NCBI GenBank assembly: GCA_001414345.1
Contig: LLCB01000010.1
Coordinates: 124,001 to 188,000 of the forward strand
Reading direction: 5' to 3'
DNA length: 64,000 nt
Origin: Hymenoscyphus infarciens
Taxonomy: Eukaryota > Ascomycota > Leotiomycetes > Helotiales > Helotiaceae
The notes under the pieces: model-generated
Databases searched by the model: none
Told to the model about the DNA's origin: nothing
The model's input: the letters and a program-made list of their open reading frames with translations, nothing else
Program-made: the position numbers and the translations under genes
Part shown: one piece after another, positions 1-10,855 of the stretch
Position numbering within the stretch: the first letter of the stretch is position 1
Layout of the letters: every line of letters begins with the position of its first letter

Positions 1-3000
1 TTACAGATGGGCTTCAAGCCTTGTGGAACATAGCCATACTATACCGCTTGCTTGGTGGCTCCTCCCCTAGGACGCCTCGAGTATGTTTAGGTCTGTACAA
101 CGAATAAAAGCTACGAATATATTTAGAATATTTACGATTTTCTACGGATAAATTACCCTTCGAATTATTTAAGAATAAGGAGAGTTTAGGGTATAAATAG
201 TAGTCGTTTATTTAAGAATATTCTATATTCTCTACCCTTTTAGTATAGTTTCCTACTTATCTAAACATATATGAAAATCCTCTGAAATTATCTGCTTTAG
301 TTGCTTTCGTTATCTTAATTAGGCTACGCTAGGGCGTTTCTAGGCTAAAAAAGTAGATAAATTAGTTATTAAATAAGACTATTCCTAAAGTGTTACTTAT
401 ACTAAGCTTAGCTTATAAAATCGCTCTCTAATTACTCTCTTTTTCTCTACTCTTTTCATTCTCTTAATTATAGTAACTCTTTAAAAGTCTTATAATATAT
501 ATAGTAGAACTATCTATCGCTATACGCTATACTCTAATTATATCTTAACTCTCTAAAAAGAGCCTTTTAACGTCGACTTTAGCGCTTGAAATAGCTAATA
601 AATCGTATATATAAAGTATAGTATTTAAGTATTAAAAGGTATTTAACTTCTACTATTTTAGGAGCTACTTCTTATTAGTATTAAAAGTCGTAATATAAGA
701 GTTATTAAGATACTAATTAAAGTCGATACGTAACTCGTTAGAGCTAGTAGTATTTAAAGTAAGTCTAAGCTCTTAAAAGAAGATTCTACTAGTAGATAGA
801 GTATCCTAGTAAGTACTCTATAGCAGGTTCTATTCAAGTAATTAGACTATCTTAAGAGTATTAGCGCTTTACGTAAAGTTTAATCTAATTAATAATTTAG
901 AGAGCTTAAGAGAGGTTATATTATTATTAAATTAGTATATACTTAATACGTAGATTAAGAACGTAGGTAATAAAGTAAATTAGTAACTACTCTATCTTAA
1001 AAGTCTACTTTTTAAGTAAAATTTTAACGTAATTAAAAGTATCTTTAAGATCCTAGAGTATAAGAGTATAAAGAGCCTCTTCTATTATAATATTATAAAT
1101 AAGGTTAGCTAATCCCTATATAATACTAATGTATTTAGAGAGAGATAGCGCCTAGTATAAAACCGAAAGTATATAATTATAAAAAGGCTTTATATAAAGC
1201 TCTATCTACTTATAAAGATCCTACTTATCCTAGGTAGGAATAAGAAACTAATATATACTAAAGTCTCTCTTAAATTAAGTAATTATACCTTTTTATTTTC
1301 AAGCCTTAAATATTATTAAATAGAGAGAATTCTACTAAGTATTAATATTAATAGGAATTATTCTTATTTAAGTAATTTAATACTAAGTATCTTAACGTTT
1401 ATTACTTCCTATAATCTAGAGTATAAGATAGCGTATTTTTATATAAATCGAGAGAGAGGCGTAGTATATAAGAAACTCTCTATTCCTAGGTAAATTTTAT
1501 ACTAAGTTTATAACTCTTAAAGCCTCTTCTATATTCCTACTTTTTAAGAAGTTAAATACTATAGTAGTAATAAGTACTAAATAATATACTAAATACCTAA
1601 TCTAAGAGTTACGACCTCGAAAAAGACACTATAGTATATTAAGATTAAGTATAGGATTATTATTATAGTAGAACCTAAGCTTCTAGAGAAAGTAGTTATA
1701 AAAGGTGTCGTTATTAGTAGTATTATCTCTATAAATTATAAGCACTTTATATATAATTCTAAAGCTAAAACTTCGACTTCGTCGCTCTAAAAGCGTCTTA
1801 TCGTCTATCTTATTAAATTACGTTATATTAATATTACTAGAAAAAGAGGTAAATAAAATATCTACTATTCTCTCCCTAGACTTACTATAAACCGCCTTAG
1901 TATACTTAATATTTATATAATATTATTACTAGTTAGAGCTAATCTAATACCTAATTCCTCTTATAATATACTTATAGTTCTTAGATAACTATCTATTAAA
2001 GGTAATAGAGATAGATATATATATTTCTATAAGTAAAAGCGCTTATTCCTACCTTATCTTATTAAACTTTTACTTAGTAAACTATTAGAGAGTTATATAG
2101 CTTTTAAAGAGTAGAAGTTAAGTATTAGAATAATATAACTATTTAAAGGCTATATAATTGATAAGAGCGAAAGCTTAGTTTATCTATATAATAAAACATA
2201 GACAAGTATCTATAGTATTAATTCTTAGTAAGAGTACTTAAATAAAGAGCGTAATATTTATTATAGCAGGCGCCCCTAGTACTAGCTCTCTCTTATAATA
2301 TATGTCCTTTATAAACTTATGCTTTTTAAATAGATAATTAATAATATTAGAGGTATTACTATAGTAGTAGGAATTAAGAGAGTTCTAGAGATAAAACTTA
2401 TATATCTATTAGTAGTTAAAAAGTAGTATTTTCTTACCTTTTTTAGTATACTTTTCTTAGAAGCTATCTAAGTATATAATATTAAAGTATTTATATATAA
2501 AAGTCGTCTTATTATAAGAGTATATAAGCTTTTATTAAAGAGCTTAGTAGAGAGTAACAGTAGTAGGAATAGTATATTTAAGACGTTTACGCGCTCTGTC
2601 TTAAGAGAGCGATTTAGAGTCCTTATCTTAGGTCTCTAGTAATACTATAAGAGAAGGAGAGGCTAGAGGAGAGGCGTTTAGAGAAGCTTAAAGAGCTTAT
2701 ACTATAGCGGCATCGTTCTTAAAGGAGGCCTAGGACTAGATATATCGAAGTCGAGATAGTATATAAGAGACGTCTCCTAGTTAATAGTTTTAGATAATAG
2801 AATCGATTTATTTAATAGTAGTATAATTAAGACACGATTAATTACTTCTAAGAGATACTCGAGTAGTAGATAGCTAGTAGTAGAGGCTCCTTCGAATAAG
2901 ACTTAAATTAAGACGTTAGTATTATTATATCTTAATAGTCTTAAACTAGTTTAGAAACTAGTTTAAAGGTTATATAAGACTAGAAATCCGACTTTTAAGA

Positions 3001-3064
3001 AAAGATAAATAAAATAATAATAATAAGAGATAAATAGATATTCTTAGAGATTTAAGTAGAGGCG
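1..3064. repeat. RIP-degraded repeat DNA, unidentified
   Basis: The stretch is extremely rich in TA dinucleotides and in TAG/TAA/TTA words, and no frame stays open for 60 codons. This is the usual result of RIP (C to T in CpA, on both strands) acting on a transposon. Short K/E/R-rich coding-like traces remain near 2650-2790, but I could not assign them to a transposase or polyprotein with any confidence. No gene is supported. It abuts the LTR element starting at 3070 and may be an older element into which that one inserted. Confidence 0.8.
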
Positions 3065-3069
3065 ATAGT

Positions 3070-3380
3070 TATAATAGCACGAAATATATATAACTATAGT
3101 AGAGGTATATAGAAGTGCGTATAGTAGAATGACGTATATAGATACTAGGCTCTAATATAGAAGAAAAGGCTAAACTAGCCTTTTCTAACTCTAGGAGAGT
3201 AGGCTGCTATATATAAGAGGTTTAGACTATATAAAAGGGTCTAAAACTGAACAACCTTAGCTAATATAAAAGCTTAAACCTATATAACCTTCCTAAAACA
3301 GATAATATAAGATAATAACTACTAAAACCTTATATATAGTAGGTACTCCTAGCTATCTAGGATGATAGTATACTATTATA
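3070..3380. repeat. Left 311-bp LTR
   Basis: This is a direct repeat of 7738-8048 with identical length and high similarity; the differences are mostly C/T or G/A, consistent with RIP after insertion. It begins TATAATAG and ends CTATTATA. The flanking ATAGT at 3065-3069 matches the bases after the right copy. Confidence 0.8.
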
Positions 3381-3748
3381 TCTCTCTCCTTTAAAAAAGA
3401 CTCGTTCTAAGTCTTCTCTCTCTTATTGTTTAGGGTTTAGAGTAGAATTAGAATAGTATAAGTATTATAATATTTATTATATTTATTAATTTTATTATAA
3501 GTAAGAAGGTAGATTAGGATCTAAATCGTAGCTAACCTAGGTTTATAGATACTTTATTTATTATAATTTTATAAGTAAGATATTAGCTTTAAATCGACTT
3601 CGTAAATACTTATAAAGAGACTTTATTTCTAATCCTTTAATATTAAAAGCAAGCATTCGCGTCTACTAAAAGAGTATAGTCTAATCTATCTAGTAGGTTA
3701 GAAAAAGTTTAAAGTTTAAAGTTTAAAAGTTTAAAAGTTAGAGGTGAA

Positions 3749-3990
3749 TTTAGAGTAGAGTTAGAAGTCGTTTAGTTAAGAGGTAGTAATAACTTAGTTA
3801 AGAGCTTACTTTAAGAGCGTACTAATTCATATCTAATTCGAATTACTAAAAGAGTATAGGTCTAAAAGAGTTTAGAGTAGAGTTAGAGGTCGTTTAGTTA
3901 AGAGGTAGTAATAACTTAGTTAAGAGCTTACTTTAAGAGTATACTAATTTATATCTAATTCGAATTCAAAAACGTAAAGTCGGAAACGAA
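3749..3990. repeat. ~122-bp tandem repeat, two units plus divergent copies
   Basis: Units starting TTTAGAGTAGAGTTAG at 3749 and 3871 run in direct order for most of their length. They share the internal phrase AGTAATAACTTAG(T/C)TAAGAG and end near TATCTAATTCGAATT. Shorter divergent relatives of the same phrase lie near 4010-4080 and 5025-5150, all inside the LTR element. Confidence 0.7.
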
Positions 3991-4188
3991 AAGTCGATAA
4001 TATTATAGATAGTAATAACTTAGCTAAGAGGTTACTATCCTTTTAAGAGTATACTAATTCGATTTATATCTAATTTAAAAGTTTAAATAAAAAAAGAACT
4101 TCTAGCCTAGCTAGAAGTAAAAAGAAAGTAAGAAAGAAAGAAAGAATATAAGAAAGACTTCTTACTAGAGTTAGTAGAGGTTTAGCTA

Positions 4189-4500
4189 GTTAAAAACGAA
4201 GTTATTACTAAATATTAAAGTTAAAATTATTATCTAATATTTAAGATAATAAAAGGAGTAGTTCTAGCTAGTTAAAGGCGAAGTTATTACTAAAGGTTAT
4301 TAAAGTTTCACTATCTAAAGTTTAAGATAATAAAAGGAGTAGTTTTAGCTAGTTAAATAAACTTAATACTAAAGTTATTAAAGTTAAAATTATTATCTAA
4401 CGTTTAGAATAATAAGAGAAGAAGCAGTTTCAGCTAGTCAAAGGCGAAGTTGTTACCGAAGTTAAAAATGCTGTCTAAAGTTTAGAATAATAAAAAAGAG
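4189..4500. repeat. ~70-87-bp imperfect tandem repeat, four units
   Basis: Four units begin with TAGCTAGTTAAA or a close variant, near 4193, 4265, 4345 and 4432. Each continues through a GAAGTTATTAC-like block and an A/T block ending in a TAAGATAATAAAAG-like phrase. The fourth unit is the least AT-rich. The array is internal to the LTR element. Confidence 0.6.
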
Positions 4501-5558
4501 GTATAGTTTTAAGTACGACATTTATTAGTACTATTATAGGAACTGTGTTACTTAGGCCTATAGGCCGCCTCGTTCCTTTTAAGGTACTTAAGAACTTAAT
4601 TATTATCTTCTAATTTTAGAAAAAGAGTTATTATTAGATCGTAGAGAGTTTAGAGCTAAATTAGATAAGAAGAGAGAGGTGTTTTTAAACTAAAATACTA
4701 ATATTAATAGGCGTAGTTGTTTCGTTAGTAGTTAACTTAGCGTTTTAGTATCTCTACTTATCTAGAGCTAAAAGATTATTTACTAACTTAGTAAAGTTAT
4801 AATTCTAGTATCTTTTAAGTATAGTAGACGTGTTTTAGAGCTAAGGTATAATCTTATCTTATATATAAAAGAACTATTACTATTCTCTCTAAGTATAGCT
4901 ATACTTAAAAAGCGAACGTTTCTTTAGTATAATCTTATTCTTAATTCTACTTCTATCTCTTTTAACCTTTATACTAGTAGAGACTCGGTCTATAACCGTA
5001 GTCGTAGTCTTTTAGTTTAATAGAAGTTTAGAGTAGAGTTAGATAATATTCGGTTAAGATTAATAGTAATAACTTAGCTAAGAGCTTACTTCTAAGTTTT
5101 ATCTTAATAGAAAGCGTATTTCAACTAATTCGTATCTAATTCAAGGGTTAGGAAGTAGTAGAAAGGCATTAGAGGTAGCTGCTTATAGCTAAAAGAGGTA
5201 TAAATTCAAGCTTTAGAAGTAGGAGAGGGTTAGATTAGAGAGGGTTTAGAGATAAAGCAATTTATTAACTTTAAATTCTAAGTTTACTTACTCTCTTTTC
5301 TAGCTTAGCTAGCTAATCCTTTATTTCTTGATTTTCTACTTCTAAAAGCTTATATAACTAACTATATCTAGTTTATATTTAAGAAGTCTTACTAGTCTCT
5401 TCAACTATTATTATTTCTTTAGAATCTTCTAGATCTTAGTATATAGATGTGATTTAGAAGAGGTTTAGAGAGGTGTCTTTCGAAAAGAGGAGTGGCCCTG
5501 GAAAGTCGTTTAATACCTTATAGTAGAACTAGGTCTAATATTTCGAAGATGTCGATTT

Positions 5559-5580
5559 AGAGAGAGAGAGAGAGAGAGAG
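5559..5580. repeat. (AG)n microsatellite
   Basis: Eleven AG dinucleotides in a row, inside the LTR element. Confidence 0.9.
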
Positions 5581-5737
5581 TAAGGTTAGGTTCGGAAGCC
5601 TTCGCGATGACTATAGAGTCGACTTATTCACTAATTCTAGAGTTATTAGAATTCTTAGGAACACTTAGTATATTCTAATCTCTTAACGTGTCTATAACAC
5701 GATTTTTACTAGCTATCTATATAGATACTAAACTATG

Positions 5738-7570
5738 ACGTATTTTTAGGTTAAAACGCTCTAAGAAGCCTTATATTCAGAGGTAAAAACTCTACTATAT
5801 ATATAGAGGAAATAGAGTGTTATATAACTCTATTTCCACGTAATACACCTCTTAGGTTTAGAAGAGATAACTTCCTAGGCCTATAATAATAGTAGACTAG
5901 ATTATAAAAGAACCTCTTAACTATATCGCCCTCTATTCCTACTATAGAGAAACCTATAAAGCTATATATATTACTTTAAACTTCTAAATAGCAATTCTCT
6001 AAATAATATTCTTAAGAGTAAAGTCCTACTCCTAGATCCTATCTAACTTCCTCTCTTATACTCTAGCACGTTATTAGCTCTAGCTTTAGTAAAGATAGCA
6101 GGTAGCGTTCGTAGATATGGTAGCTCGTAGTTAGCGTTGTATTTATGTGCTTCGTAGAGTACTAGGCTTCCGGATCGTCTTATCGAGCACCTCTTAGGGT
6201 GGCCAGCGCGCTGGGCTTCCGGTTTGAATGCCTTCCGCGAAGGGCTTTGTGCGAGCTCGTCGAGAGAGTGAGCTGCCGAATTAAGGTGTGCCTACTCGTA
6301 GTAGGGCTTTCGCTATATTCGAAGCCGAGAGCGTCCCGTGGGAGAGTCCCGTCCACGCTTGTTAGGAGAGTTATTCGCGCTTGTTAGAAGAGTCTCGTAT
6401 TCAAAGTTAGGAGAGCTCTACTTCGAGGGCTTTCAAGTACTCGTCGAGAGTAAGCATCGAGAGGTTGTTTACGCTGACCGACAGCGGAGAGCGTTCTAAA
6501 TACGTCGCAATGCGTTGAATACGTAAGCAGAAGATAAAGAAGTTATAAGAGTACACTATACGTGTAAACCAGGCTTATAACTATAACGTATTTTTAGGTT
6601 AAAAACGCTCTAAGGAGCCTTATATTCAGAGGTAAAAACTCTGCTATATATATAAAGGAAATAGAGTGTTATATAACTCTATTTCTATATAATATACCTC
6701 TTAGGTCTAAAAGAGACAACTTTCTAGGCCTATAATAATAATAGACTAGATTATAAAAGAACCTCTTAACTATATCGCTCTCTATTCCTACTATAGAGAA
6801 ACCTATAGAGCTATATATATTACTTTAAACTCCTAAATAACAATTCTCTAGATAATATTCTTAAGAGTAAAGTCTTACTCTTAGATCTTATCTAACTTTC
6901 TCTCTTATACTCTAGTACGTTATTAGCTCTAGCTTTAGTAAAGACAGCGAGTAGCGTTCGTAGATATAGTAGCTCGTAGTTAGCGTTGTATTTGTATACC
7001 AGCTTCGTAGAGTACTAGGCTTCCGGATCGTCTTAATCGAGCATCTCTTAGGGTTTCCGGTTTGAAAAGACACCTCTGAGAGTGGCGGTGGCCAGCTTCG
7101 TAGCTAGGCTTTTACTGCTCGTCGAACGTGAGCATCCGAAGAGGTGTGCCTACTCGAGTAGGGCTTTCGCTATATTCGAAGTTGAGAGCGTCCCGTGGGA
7201 GAGTCCCGTCCACGCTTGTTAGGAGAGTCCTTGTTCGCGCTCGTTAAGAGAGTCTCGCATTCGAAGTTAGAAGAGCCCTGCTTTAAGAGCTTCTGTATAC
7301 TCGTCGAACGTAAGCATCGAGGGGTTAGTTACGCTAACCGACAGCGGAGAGCGCTTTGAATACATAGTAATATTATTACGTAAGCAGAAGATATAAGAGT
7401 ACACTATAAGTATAAAGTATAATACACTATATATACAAACCGGGCTTATAACTATAACGTATTTTTAAGTTGAAAACGCTCTAAGAAGCCTTATATTCGG
7501 AGGTAAAAACTCTGCTATATATATAGAGGAAATAAGATATTATATAACTCTATTTCCGCGTAATATAAAC
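5738..7570. repeat. ~850-870-bp tandem repeat, two full units and a partial third
   Basis: The phrase ACGTATTTTTAGGTT or a close variant marks unit starts at 5738, 6586 and 7457, giving units of 848 and 871 bp and a ~115-bp third start. Each full unit has an AT-rich, RIP-like first part with a perfect 11-bp hairpin (GGAAATAGAGT...ACTCTATTTCC). A much more GC-rich second part follows, roughly 6110-6530 in unit 1 and 6960-7380 in unit 2. That part shares phrases such as CGTCCCGTGGGAGAGTCCCG and GACCGACAGCGGAGAGCG. No protein is supported in the GC-rich part. Confidence 0.75.
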
Positions 7571-7737
7571 CCTAGTATTACTAGCCGTCTAGGTAGTCTC
7601 TAATTACCTAGCTATTTAAGAATACTATTATAATATTCTAAATCGAGGCTAAATCGACTTCTAAATAAAGAGTAGTAATAAACTCGAAGAAGATATTATT
7701 AAAGCTATTACTAGTAGAGAAGTGTTTAGCCTTTTTA

Positions 7738-8048
7738 TATAATAGTATAAAATATATATAACTATAGTAGAGGTATATAGAAGTACGTATAGTAGAATAA
7801 CATATATAGATACTAGGCTCTAATATAGAAGAAAAGACTAAACTAGCCTTTTCTAACTCTAGAAGAGTAAACTACTATATATAAGAGGTTCGGACTATAT
7901 AAAAGAGTCTAAAACCGAACAACCTCGGCTAATATAAAAGCTTAAACCTATATAACCTTTCTAAAACAGATAATATAAGATAATAACTATCGAAACCTTA
8001 TATATAGTAGATACTTCTAGCTATCTAGAATAATAGTATACTATTATA
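7738..8048. repeat. Right 311-bp LTR
   Basis: This is the second copy of the 311-bp direct repeat. It is followed at 8049-8053 by ATAGT, the same pentamer that precedes the left copy. The RIP-type low-GC composition fades within about 300 bp to the right of this copy. Confidence 0.8.
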
Positions 8049-8053
8049 ATAGT

Positions 8054-9016
8054 AATCTATTAGTAATAATTAAAAAGTAAGTAAATTAAGAGTATTATTA
8101 TATTTATATATATATATAAAAAGAGAGTAAATTTTAACTTATACAAACCCTCTATACTAAGACCTAGAGTATAGATATTAAGTCTAATAAATAGAAACTA
8201 TTTATAATATATTTATTTAAGCTCTTATTACTTAAATAATTACTCGAATACTATCTATCTATTTAATATTTATGATGAATAATTAATATTTTATTCATTA
8301 ATTCGTTGTATAGACCTAAGTATATTAGCTCTAAGTCTGCGGCTCGGTTGATAGGAGGAAAAATGAAACCTCTAGGCGAGAATAGGAAGTCTGTGAAGGT
8401 GTATTCGCCGGCAATGTCATATAGCGCCAGAATGTTTACGAAGAGGCACATGGCTTTAACATGTAGAAGATTGTTGAGAAGGTTGAAGGGAGAGAAGCTT
8501 AGTAGAGCCTAACTTGTATTATAGAAAGGCATCTTTTATACGACACAACTATCAGAAAATATCCCCCAAAAAATGGGCAGTTTTCGAATAGACTTGGTAA
8601 TAGTTGTACTAGTTTATGGATATATCAAACGTGCTGTGGTGGTGTAGTCCCTATGCATTGTGAAGAAATAGCACGATTTGAGGGGGGCAACCTGAACTGT
8701 ACCTATGTCACATGACTATAGCTGACTTGTCCAACCTGGAAACTTCGTTTTCTTTTTGATCGATAATATCCCATTGATGTTCTTACTAAGAATCTTTCAG
8801 AACTTATCGATGGAAAAACAATTCCAACTAAAGTAACTCTAAACTTCATACGTTTACTGGATCTCGCCCGCTAGTGTAACCTCAATCCTCCAGGGTTGTG
8901 CCGAGGTACTAAATCAATGATGCAACGAAGACTGGGCTTAAGACGCTCGAAATTTCCTTAACCTCAACAACCACATCGTACGATATTAAAGCAATCCATT
9001 CTCACCAATCAATATC
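8054..9016. other. Intergenic: transposon edge and SDH5 upstream region
   Basis: Composition returns from RIP-like to normal between about 8.05 and 8.35 kb. A 62-codon minus-strand frame (8263-8451) starts in normal sequence and runs into the AT-rich edge, so it may be the stump of a gene cut by the repeats. I do not recognise it. Nothing else is supported up to the SDH5 start. Confidence 0.5.
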
Positions 9017-10069
9017 ATGTCTTCAGTCAGGCTGGCATTTCGTGCCGCGAGGCCTTCGATGGTCTTCGCACGACCAATTTCATACACCGCACGCCGACTA
9101 GCAAGACCGGGAAACGCAAAGGAGCATGAGGGAACCGAAAAGCATCGCAAAATACAGAGCGAGAAGCCTCTCAATCCGCACATGACGAATACGAACTCCA
9201 CTATCACAAACGATATGCCATCTTCAGGAACACACAATCTACCACCAGAGCTCATTTCTTCAATCGAGTCGAAATTTTCCCCGAAGGACTCGAGCCCAGA
9301 GAACACCGAGCGCATGACTGGAGGGACACAACAGGGCGAAGGAAAAGAAGGGGAAACAGCCGAGATAGGAGTTGGGGAGATAGAAGGAGCATCATTCAAA
9401 GTTGAGCCTTTACGTAGAACGGGCGAGGACGCAAATACAATGAGAGCTAGGTTATTATGTTCGCAGTCATCGGCATCACAGAATTAGAGATGATGGCTAA
9501 CATCTTTGTTAATTAGATCAGAGCCGTAAGAGGGGTACATTGGAAAGCGATCTCCTAATGTCAACATTCGCAGAGGCACATTTACGAGACATGACAATGG
9601 CACAAATGGCCCAGTTCGACCTCTTCTTGGACGAGAATGATTGGGATATATATTACTGGGCGACTCAACAACCATCACCAACATCGCAAGAGACTGCCGA
9701 GGGGGCGGCAAAGGGACCAGAAGGAGCAACAGCGAATGCACAAGGTCACGACAAAACCCCGGAACTCGAGACAGATGAGTGGCGACAGGGCAAGCCGAGA
9801 AGCGGAGAGTGGGCCCAGACAGTTGGTACTTTCAAGCCCGCATATCGTCCAGTACCAGTAAGATGGAGGAATAGCGAGATATTATCTATGCTGAGAAGAC
9901 ATGTTATTTCGAGGTCTGCCGGGGGTGTCCTTGAGGAGGGGTTTGTAGATGAGGGGCCTAGACAAAATGGAGGCGGTAAGTTTCTCTATTGTGCAATTGA
10001 TTTTCCCTCGCTAACGAGACATCTAAAGGTATGGCTTTCATGCCTCCGGTCTTTGAGACCGACCGCTAA
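9017..10069 (+). CDS. SDH5: Succinate dehydrogenase assembly factor 2 (SDHAF2/Sdh5), mitochondrial
   Basis: The family promotes covalent flavinylation of the succinate dehydrogenase flavoprotein subunit in the mitochondrial matrix. The spliced model is 9017-9458, 9517-9975 and 10029-10069, giving 313 residues. Introns of 58 and 53 nt have GT/AG ends, and CTAAC branch-like sites occur in both. Only this splicing yields the family hallmarks: RLLYQSRKRG across the first junction, [10 protein letters not shown], then [12 protein letters not shown] and the WAQTVG...FKPAYRPVP block. The protein ends in [12 protein letters not shown] from the short third exon. The N-terminus (about residues 1-33) is rich in Arg, Ala and Ser with almost no acidic residues, as in a mitochondrial targeting sequence, followed by a ~100-residue low-complexity linker. 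Yeast Sdh5 is much shorter, but filamentous-fungal members commonly carry such extensions. The first donor (GTTCGC) is unusual. No operon-like context is expected; wetA follows in the same direction. Confidence 0.93.
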
Positions 10070-10855
10070 AGCTTTTCAAAGGCTCGGTATATCCATCATA
10101 TGGTTTTAAACATAAATAAAACATTCTTTTTCCAACTCAGTTGAACTAAATTCAGTTGAAGCTCATTTAGATTTTATAAAGGAGCATATCATCTGAATAC
10201 TGGGATATCCTTTCAAAGAGTAGCACTCTTTATTCTCAGGGTTGAGGGATACCCACGGCTCTCTCCGTTCATTTGCCTAGCTCTACATGAGGTCGCGATA
10301 TTTCTCGGGAACTATGGGACACGAACAAAGCACCCCGCTCTACTTGTTCTTTGTCCGCACAAAGCCCCATCTTCCTAGACTTTTCTCAGAATCTCACAAT
10401 TGGCCTATCTACAATGCTCAAGGTGGCAGGACTCGTTGCTTCAGAGGGAAATGTTTCACAACCCCGAGTCTTTTGGAATGCTGTTGCCAACCAGCCACAT
10501 TGAGGAATGTAAGAAACCCCCCACCCAATACACTGGCATACAACCTTAAAATGGCTGGGGAAAAGAATGCAACCTGAAGGTTTAGGGCATAGTAAGTTGG
10601 CTCTTTGTTTGATGGGCCAACATCACGTGTATGTAATGGGGGGTAACTGCAAAGCCACAACATTCTTGGAGCACCCATTGTACCAATAATGCCTAGGTAA
10701 TGCAGAAGGCTGGGAGTCGTTCTATGCATCTGATCTCTTGCATAAGTATCCCCCTTGGGGATGTTTTTGTTTCCCAGCATCATTCACATAGCAACGCGTC
10801 TCTCGTACCTGCATAACTCCTAAACACTGGGCTGAGAAATTGCCCGTTATCCGCA
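10070..10855 (+). promoter_or_regulatory. wetA upstream region with clustered AbaA-like and BrlA-like motifs
   Basis: The gene-free interval upstream of wetA holds five matches to the AbaA hexamer CATTCY on either strand: 10122-10127, 10475-10480, 10504-10509, 10564-10569 and 10661-10666. Two matches fit the BrlA element (C/A)(G/A)AGGG(G/A): 10443-10449 and, reversed, 10751-10757. In Aspergillus, wetA is downstream of these regulators. Whether this organism has either protein is not visible here, so the sites are sequence matches only. Confidence 0.35.

Larger units (their letters stand above)
3070..8048. mobile_element. RIP-degraded LTR element without surviving genes
   Basis: Two 311-bp direct repeats (3070-3380 and 7738-8048) bound the element. 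Each begins TATAATAG and ends CTATTATA, which is what TG...CA-type LTR ends become after RIP. The 5-bp sequence ATAGT occurs immediately outside both ends (3065-3069 and 8049-8053), as expected for a target-site duplication. The interior (3381-7737) has no gag or pol that I can see. It consists largely of tandem repeats: ~122-bp units near 3.75-3.99 kb, ~80-bp units near 4.19-4.5 kb and ~850-870-bp units at 5.74-7.57 kb. It therefore looks like a non-autonomous LTR derivative rather than a normal Gypsy or Copia copy, although RIP could have erased coding sequence in part of it. Its orientation is undetermined. Confidence 0.75.

Noticed and set aside
2640..2800. K/E/R-rich trace resembling a transposase tail
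   Set aside because: Stops interrupt every frame and the similarity is only compositional, so no transposon family is named.
8986..9399. 137-codon minus-strand frame
   Set aside because: It is antisense to exon 1 of SDH5, whose coding status is well supported.
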